Assembly (NCBI GenBank): GCA_964566425.1
Contig: CAZMIL010000005.1
Span: forward strand, 1-42,947
Length of the DNA stretch: 42,947 bases
Origin: CAZMIL01 sp964566425
GTDB taxonomy: Bacteria; Patescibacteriota; Microgenomatia; UBA1406; GWC2-37-13
Direction of reading: 5' to 3'
Both the position numbers and the translations under genes were made by a program. The notes below the pieces were generated by a model that saw nothing but the letters and a program-made list of their open reading frames with translations, ran no database searches and was not told the DNA's origin. Below are positions 39,351 to 42,947 of the stretch, piece by piece. How positions within the stretch are numbered: the first letter of the stretch is position 1; each line of letters opens with the position of its first letter.

Positions 39351-40163
39351 TTAGAAGCTGGTCAAGAAAAATTCGGAAGGAATCTGCGGATATGATTGAA
39401 ACAACTGCACTTTTTTACTTACGCCCGTCGGAGATGAAGCTTCAGAAACAATAGTTCTGCCTTGAAGAGGAATATCTCCTCCGTTGCCTGTAAAACCGAT
39501 TTTTGAGCCGGCTCCAGAGCCGACCAAACGGATGAGAAGCAACACGGTTGAATCAACACGTATATTGTCCATGTCGGTTGCAGTAAATTGATGCTTATAG
39601 GCCCAGGTCTCACCCGAGGGACAAGCCCCCAGACCGTTAGCACTTGTTCCGTTTTGGACAATTGTATTCCCGGGGGGGTTGATAGTGAATCTTTTCATGA
39701 AGTTATCTGTTCTCATAAAAGTCAAAGAGAGAGCAAAATTAGAGGAGGTGGAACAAACTGTCAATTGTCCAGCTCTCCAAGATGGGGTGAGAAGAGTAAA
39801 ATCAGGCTTGTCCGCAGATCCTCGCGGGGCGCTCATATAAAAAGTGTATTGTCCGTTTGCTTGAATAAGGGGAGAGATAAAAGAGGTAGAAGCTGTTGTG
39901 GAGACTGTTGCCGAACCGGTAAAGCCGGCGGGAATATTTAGAGTTGACAGATTGGCGACATTTCCTTGTTTCAAGGCTGCCTCGATTCCGCTTTCTGCTG
40001 CTGCTAGAGCTTTTTGGTTCTCTTCTTCAAGCTTGCTGATTTGTGTATCGGTTCGTGAAACAAAAGAAGCCGAAAAAACAACAGTCAAAACAACAGCCAC
40101 TAACATGACACCGATCAACAAAACCTGTCCTCTTTGTCGTTTATCTGAGCTGTCTCCAATCAT
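39351..40163 (-). CDS. PilX-like pilus assembly protein
   Basis: A 270-residue protein with a pseudopilin-type start: short basic leader ending RQRGQ, then the hydrophobic helix VLLIGVMLVAVVLTVVFSASF and RTDTQISKLEEENQKALAAAESGIEAALKQ, as in PilX N-terminal domains of type IV pilus minor components. The rest is a Ser/Thr/Gly-rich extracellular region with two Cys residues. Its start overlaps the end of the large secreted protein by 23 bp. There is no obvious terminator before the convergent VirD4-like gene. Confidence 0.75.
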   Translation of the reverse strand: MIGDSSDKRQRGQVLLIGVMLVAVVLTVVFSASFVSRTDTQISKLEEENQKALAAAESGIEAALKQGNVANLSTLNIPAGFTGSATVSTTASTSFISPLIQANGQYTFYMSAPRGSADKPDFTLLTPSWRAGQLTVCSTSSNFALSLTFMRTDNFMKRFTINPPGNTIVQNGTSANGLGACPSGETWAYKHQFTATDMDNIRVDSTVLLLIRLVGSGAGSKIGFTGNGGDIPLQGRTIVSEASSPTGVSKKVQLFQSYPQIPSEFFLTSF

Positions 40164-42168
40164 AAGTATCTACTGATAAATATGGTAACAGGTTTAAGTA
40201 AGTAGAAGGGTTGAAAACAATCAACATAGAGGGACTAGAGTTATCCCTTTGAGTTCTACCATTCAAAAGGGCGCTTTCCGAGACCAGGTTTCCATTGATC
40301 TTTAGACCGGTTGAGGAGGTACCGGTTGAGATTGAACCTTGGACAATGAAGATACCGTTTAATTGTGTGACGTCGGGCGAGATATTCAAGTTGCCTTTGA
40401 CCAAGACAGCGATTGAGTTTCCCAAATGGTTAAATTGGGGAGTGGTGATTGTCAAGTTTCCATCGTAAACCAGAACAATGTTATTGCGGGAGGCAATTTG
40501 ATCATCGGAGATGGTTTGGTCGCCGAGGATGTAATAAATGGTATTGTTGGAAGTGACTCCCGAGTTGCCTTCTTGAGCTGAGAGTTGAGTGTAGGTTTTT
40601 CTGGCCTTGATGTAGGAGATAAAGGCAGAAACCGTGGTTGAAGGGGAGTAGTTTACTCCTTCCATTTTCCAGCCCTTGGAGGAGATCTGACCCCGGCCAG
40701 TATTTAGCGATAATCCAAAGGCGTCTCCGGGATCATTTGAAGAGTTTGAGGTGGCATCAATGAAGTAGGGGTTTCCCGGGTCTGAGGAATCAAAGGCGCG
40801 AACATCGTTAGGAATGGGATTGTTTAAGGCAGTGACTCCGCCAAAGGAGGAGTTGACCAATTTGATCCAGGGAACCGGCCCTGTGGGAGTAGGGGTAGGA
40901 GTGGGACTACCTCCACCACCGCCTGCACAGTCTGTCAAAACATAAGTGGAGTGTGCGGCCGTAGAGGTGTTAAACAAAAAGCCTGGCCATCTTGCAACTA
41001 CCTCTGCTGATATCGGGTAGGAAGTCCCTGATTGCGGATACAAACCGGAGGGAGCAATCAAGGTAACCTGACCCCCTGCCTGCAGAGGCCCTGTTTGAGC
41101 TTGACTGCCGTCTTGGCATCCTCCAAAGGCATTGAAGCCACTTTGCCAACAGAGAACATAGGTATATCCGATGCTGCCTATGCCCGGGATGTAAGCAGGC
41201 CCATTAGTGCTGATGGTTGCTTGGGGAGTAAAGCCGGCAGGACCTGTTTTGGGAGTGGCAACAACAGAAGCAGAAAAAGATTGATAGACTACTCTTCCGG
41301 GACTATCCTGATCTCGAGGGATGGGCGGTGTGCAAGCCCCTCCTGGATTAATACAGTTGCTGCCTCCACCACCTCCACGATAAACTGCACAGACACAAGA
41401 TGAATTACAAATATAGGTAAATCTTCTGGGAGTGGGGCTTGGTGACGGTGGCGGCGGTGGTCCGCCGCCTCCTCCTCCTCCGCCTCCACCACCACCACCA
41501 CCTCCACCAGACGGAGGCTTACAACTCCCATTTAAGCACCCGTTTGGACAGACTGAGGTGACCCAGGTATTGCAGGCATTGCCGTTACCGGCACATCTTT
41601 GAGCATTTCCACCTGTACATTTAGTATCTCCGGGGGTGCAGGTATTTGAGCAACAAGAGCCGTTAACGCACCCTGCCGCACAGGCAGTTACAGGGCCCCA
41701 AACTGTACAGCCATTTTGCCCTGTTACACAACTTTGCACTCCGCCATTGCATCTTCTTGCTCCGGGGGTACACTGGTTACTACATGACGGCGTTGGCGTT
41801 GGCGTTGGTGGGCTTCCCCCGCCTCCCCCGCCTCCACCACCTCCGCAACCAAAGTTTACTGCGCTACAGAGAGTTATATTGCAATTACTACCATTCCAAC
41901 TACATGACCCGCCACTACTTCCCAGATAAACACACGGCGTTCCCGCTCCTCCCCCTCCCCCTCCCTGTGTATGACAAGGCCCTGACCATGTTATTGGGGG
42001 GCCTGCTACACAATGAGGCGTACTTGTCCTATTACAAGTATAATTAGTACAACTCCCACTCGATGTATATTGTGAACAGTTCTGTTGAGCTGAGACTGGG
42101 CGAGGTAGGTAAATGAAAAAAAAGAAGAAAAAAACAAATAATACTAAAGAAAATATTTTATTAAGCAT
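40141..42168 (-). CDS. Large secreted Cys/Gly-rich surface protein
   Basis: A 675-residue exported protein. A signal peptide (cleavage after VSA, residue 27) is followed by a Cys-rich half with poly-Gly runs (up to 16 Gly at about 221-236), Pro/Thr linkers (PTPTPTP) and two tandem Cys modules (about 129-172 and 173-216) of the form CTPG-x3-C ... C-x2-GC-x-NGSC. The C-terminal third (from about 430) is Cys-poor, Asn/Ser/Thr-rich and repeats short β-strands (VLVYDGNLTITTPQFNHL, then VLVKGNLNISPDVTQLNG), suggesting a β-helix. It overlaps the PilX-like gene, and a role at the pilus or in host contact is inference. The start codon directly follows the upstream stop. Confidence 0.7.
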   Translation of the reverse strand: MLNKIFSLVLFVFFFFFFIYLPRPVSAQQNCSQYTSSGSCTNYTCNRTSTPHCVAGPPITWSGPCHTQGGGGGGAGTPCVYLGSSGGSCSWNGSNCNITLCSAVNFGCGGGGGGGGGGSPPTPTPTPSCSNQCTPGARRCNGGVQSCVTGQNGCTVWGPVTACAAGCVNGSCCSNTCTPGDTKCTGGNAQRCAGNGNACNTWVTSVCPNGCLNGSCKPPSGGGGGGGGGGGGGGGGPPPPPSPSPTPRRFTYICNSSCVCAVYRGGGGGSNCINPGGACTPPIPRDQDSPGRVVYQSFSASVVATPKTGPAGFTPQATISTNGPAYIPGIGSIGYTYVLCWQSGFNAFGGCQDGSQAQTGPLQAGGQVTLIAPSGLYPQSGTSYPISAEVVARWPGFLFNTSTAAHSTYVLTDCAGGGGGSPTPTPTPTGPVPWIKLVNSSFGGVTALNNPIPNDVRAFDSSDPGNPYFIDATSNSSNDPGDAFGLSLNTGRGQISSKGWKMEGVNYSPSTTVSAFISYIKARKTYTQLSAQEGNSGVTSNNTIYYILGDQTISDDQIASRNNIVLVYDGNLTITTPQFNHLGNSIAVLVKGNLNISPDVTQLNGIFIVQGSISTGTSSTGLKINGNLVSESALLNGRTQRDNSSPSMLIVFNPSTYLNLLPYLSVDTYDWRQLR

Positions 42169-42816
42169 TTAATTAGGAGTAAAAATTACAATCGAGTTAA
42201 CAGGACCAACTTGCAATTGATTTTTTACATCGTTTTTCCCGTTAACTTGATCCATAAGTGCAAGATTATTATTTAAGAATTTATTACTTACCTCATAAAA
42301 ACTTCTACAGTACAAGTCACATCCTGCATTATTTAAAAAGACATCTGACGCTTCTTCAATATTCAACTTAATTAGTATTGGATTACCAACTTTAAGATAG
42401 GGAATGATATCAGAGATATTATAAACGCTCCATATTTGTCTTTTGCCGATTATACCATTTTTAGCTAACAACGCCAAAATTTGGTCGTTTTTGTGAGTTA
42501 AGACTATATCAGCAATAAAGTTTTTTTTAGAAGATGTAGAAAAGGAAACAGCTAAATCCCACTCAGAGGATTCTTTACGTGGAGGTTTATTAATTATTCC
42601 ATAAAGGAGGGCTTCTTTAAGGAGAAGTTGGTCTAAATTTCCTTGCGAGATATTAACTTTACCCGGACTGATTTTATATCTAGAATCTTCTGACTTAAAT
42701 TGTTTTGTGGGTGAAAGTGAGACAGGGTTACGAGACTTATTTATAAAATAAAATGAAAAAAGGAAGATATCGGCAAGTATAAAGACAGCGAGCAACAACA
42801 TCAAGAATCGTCGCAT
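42169..42816 (-). CDS. Hypothetical membrane-anchored protein, 215 residues
   Basis: One N-terminal helix (MRRFLMLLLAVFILADIFLFSFYFI) anchors an extracytoplasmic domain of about 185 residues with two Cys (CDLYC). No family recognised. A longer frame begins 66 bp upstream, but TACTAT ends 6 nt before ATG 42816, and that is the start I use. It is followed without gap by the large secreted protein and the PilX-like gene, forming one operon. Confidence 0.6.
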   Translation of the reverse strand: MRRFLMLLLAVFILADIFLFSFYFINKSRNPVSLSPTKQFKSEDSRYKISPGKVNISQGNLDQLLLKEALLYGIINKPPRKESSEWDLAVSFSTSSKKNFIADIVLTHKNDQILALLAKNGIIGKRQIWSVYNISDIIPYLKVGNPILIKLNIEEASDVFLNNAGCDLYCRSFYEVSNKFLNNNLALMDQVNGKNDVKNQLQVGPVNSIVIFTPN

Positions 42817-42822
42817 ATACAC

Positions 42823-42828
42823 ATAGTA
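42823..42828 (-). promoter_or_regulatory. -10 box of the surface-protein operon (leaderless)
   Basis: TACTAT on the minus strand, exactly 6 nt from the ATG at 42816. Confidence 0.4.
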
Positions 42829-42859
42829 AAACAAAGCAGCAACAAATGTCAACCCATCA

Positions 42860-42947
42860 TCATTGGGCGCTCTTGGGGACAAAGATCTCTCTAACCCATC
42901 CTACTTGATTTTTTGGCAGTTCAACCTGTTTTTCTTGCAACTGTTGA
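42860..42947 (-). CDS. C-terminal end of a gene cut by the right edge
   Basis: The minus strand is open from the edge to a TGA at 42860-42862, encoding 28 residues that end QVGWVREIFVPKSAQ. Too short to assign a family. It lies 44 bp upstream of the surface-protein operon in the same direction. Confidence 0.45.
   Translation of the reverse strand, partial: QQLQEKQVELPKNQVGWVREIFVPKSAQ

Noticed and set aside
41289..41929. Open frames antisense or out of frame to the Gly/Cys-rich gene
   Set aside because: They arise from the GGN/CCN low-complexity repeats (poly-Pro, poly-Val/Glu products) and have no start signals of their own.
1..42947. CRISPR arrays, insertion sequences, prophage or integrated plasmid borders
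   Set aside because: No regularly spaced repeats, transposase genes, terminal inverted repeats or tRNA-adjacent duplications were seen; the type IV secretion-like genes have no mobile-element context here.

Overview
The window reads as part of the chromosome of a Candidate Phyla Radiation (Patescibacteria) bacterium, probably a Microgenomates-like lineage. The phylum call is inference from gene content: a chromosomal PrgI/VirB4/VirD4-type ATPase set, a DUF5667-like protein, a coiled-coil/SpoIID fusion, an RNase Y with no membrane anchor, very compact gene packing and many hypothetical proteins without obvious homologues. The base composition looks even and no insertion sequence, prophage or CRISPR array is visible.

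Layout. 1-3.9 kb: end of an O-antigen-ligase-like gene, DUF5667-like protein, HU, a methyltransferase and RNase Y. 3.9-5.5 kb: a structured RNY leader and recX-recA. 5.6-11.3 kb: cell-envelope genes (UbiA-type phosphoribosyltransferase, PGI/PMI isomerase, FAD oxidoreductase, AI-2E-type permease) and comF. 11.3-16.6 kb: a vitamin B12 block (nrdR, B12-dependent ribonucleotide reductase, cobalamin adenosyltransferase, then a cobalamin riboswitch in front of an unknown zinc-ribbon gene). 16.6-21.4 kb: thioredoxin, an acyltransferase, a SpoIID-type wall protein and a sortase-signal-like protein. 21.3-25.4 kb: the replication-origin region, with a HARP-type protein-only RNase P, dnaA, an oriC-like element, dnaN and a Xer-like recombinase that lacks its catalytic tyrosine. 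25.5-31.0 kb: CvpA-CAP fusion, ribosomal protein S1 and a PrgI-TraC-VirB4 operon. 31.0-32.9 kb: two phosphoribosyltransferases, tRNA-Ala, a SpeD-family protein and tRNA-Lys. 32.9-36.9 kb: a MacAB-like exporter, acylphosphatase and a TPR-like protein. 37-43 kb: a VirD4/TraG-like ATPase, then a secreted Cys/Gly-rich protein with a PilX-like pseudopilin.

The strongest pattern is in the promoters. At least 14 genes have a TATAAT-like -10 hexamer ending exactly 6 nt before the start codon, and about nine more lie 7-9 nt away. A transcript from such a promoter starts at or within a few bases of the ATG, so leaderless mRNA looks like the default here. HU and S1 are clear exceptions with Shine-Dalgarno sequences. 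The same pattern corrects several start codons. Gene ends are equally tight: four convergent pairs share one TTAA as both stop codons, and three co-directional pairs overlap as TAATG.

Functionally, the cell appears to import rather than make B12 and to use it for deoxynucleotide synthesis. It has a type IV secretion or pilus-like surface apparatus and probably initiates replication between dnaA and dnaN. All assignments come from reading the sequence and from recalled family knowledge; no database search was run.
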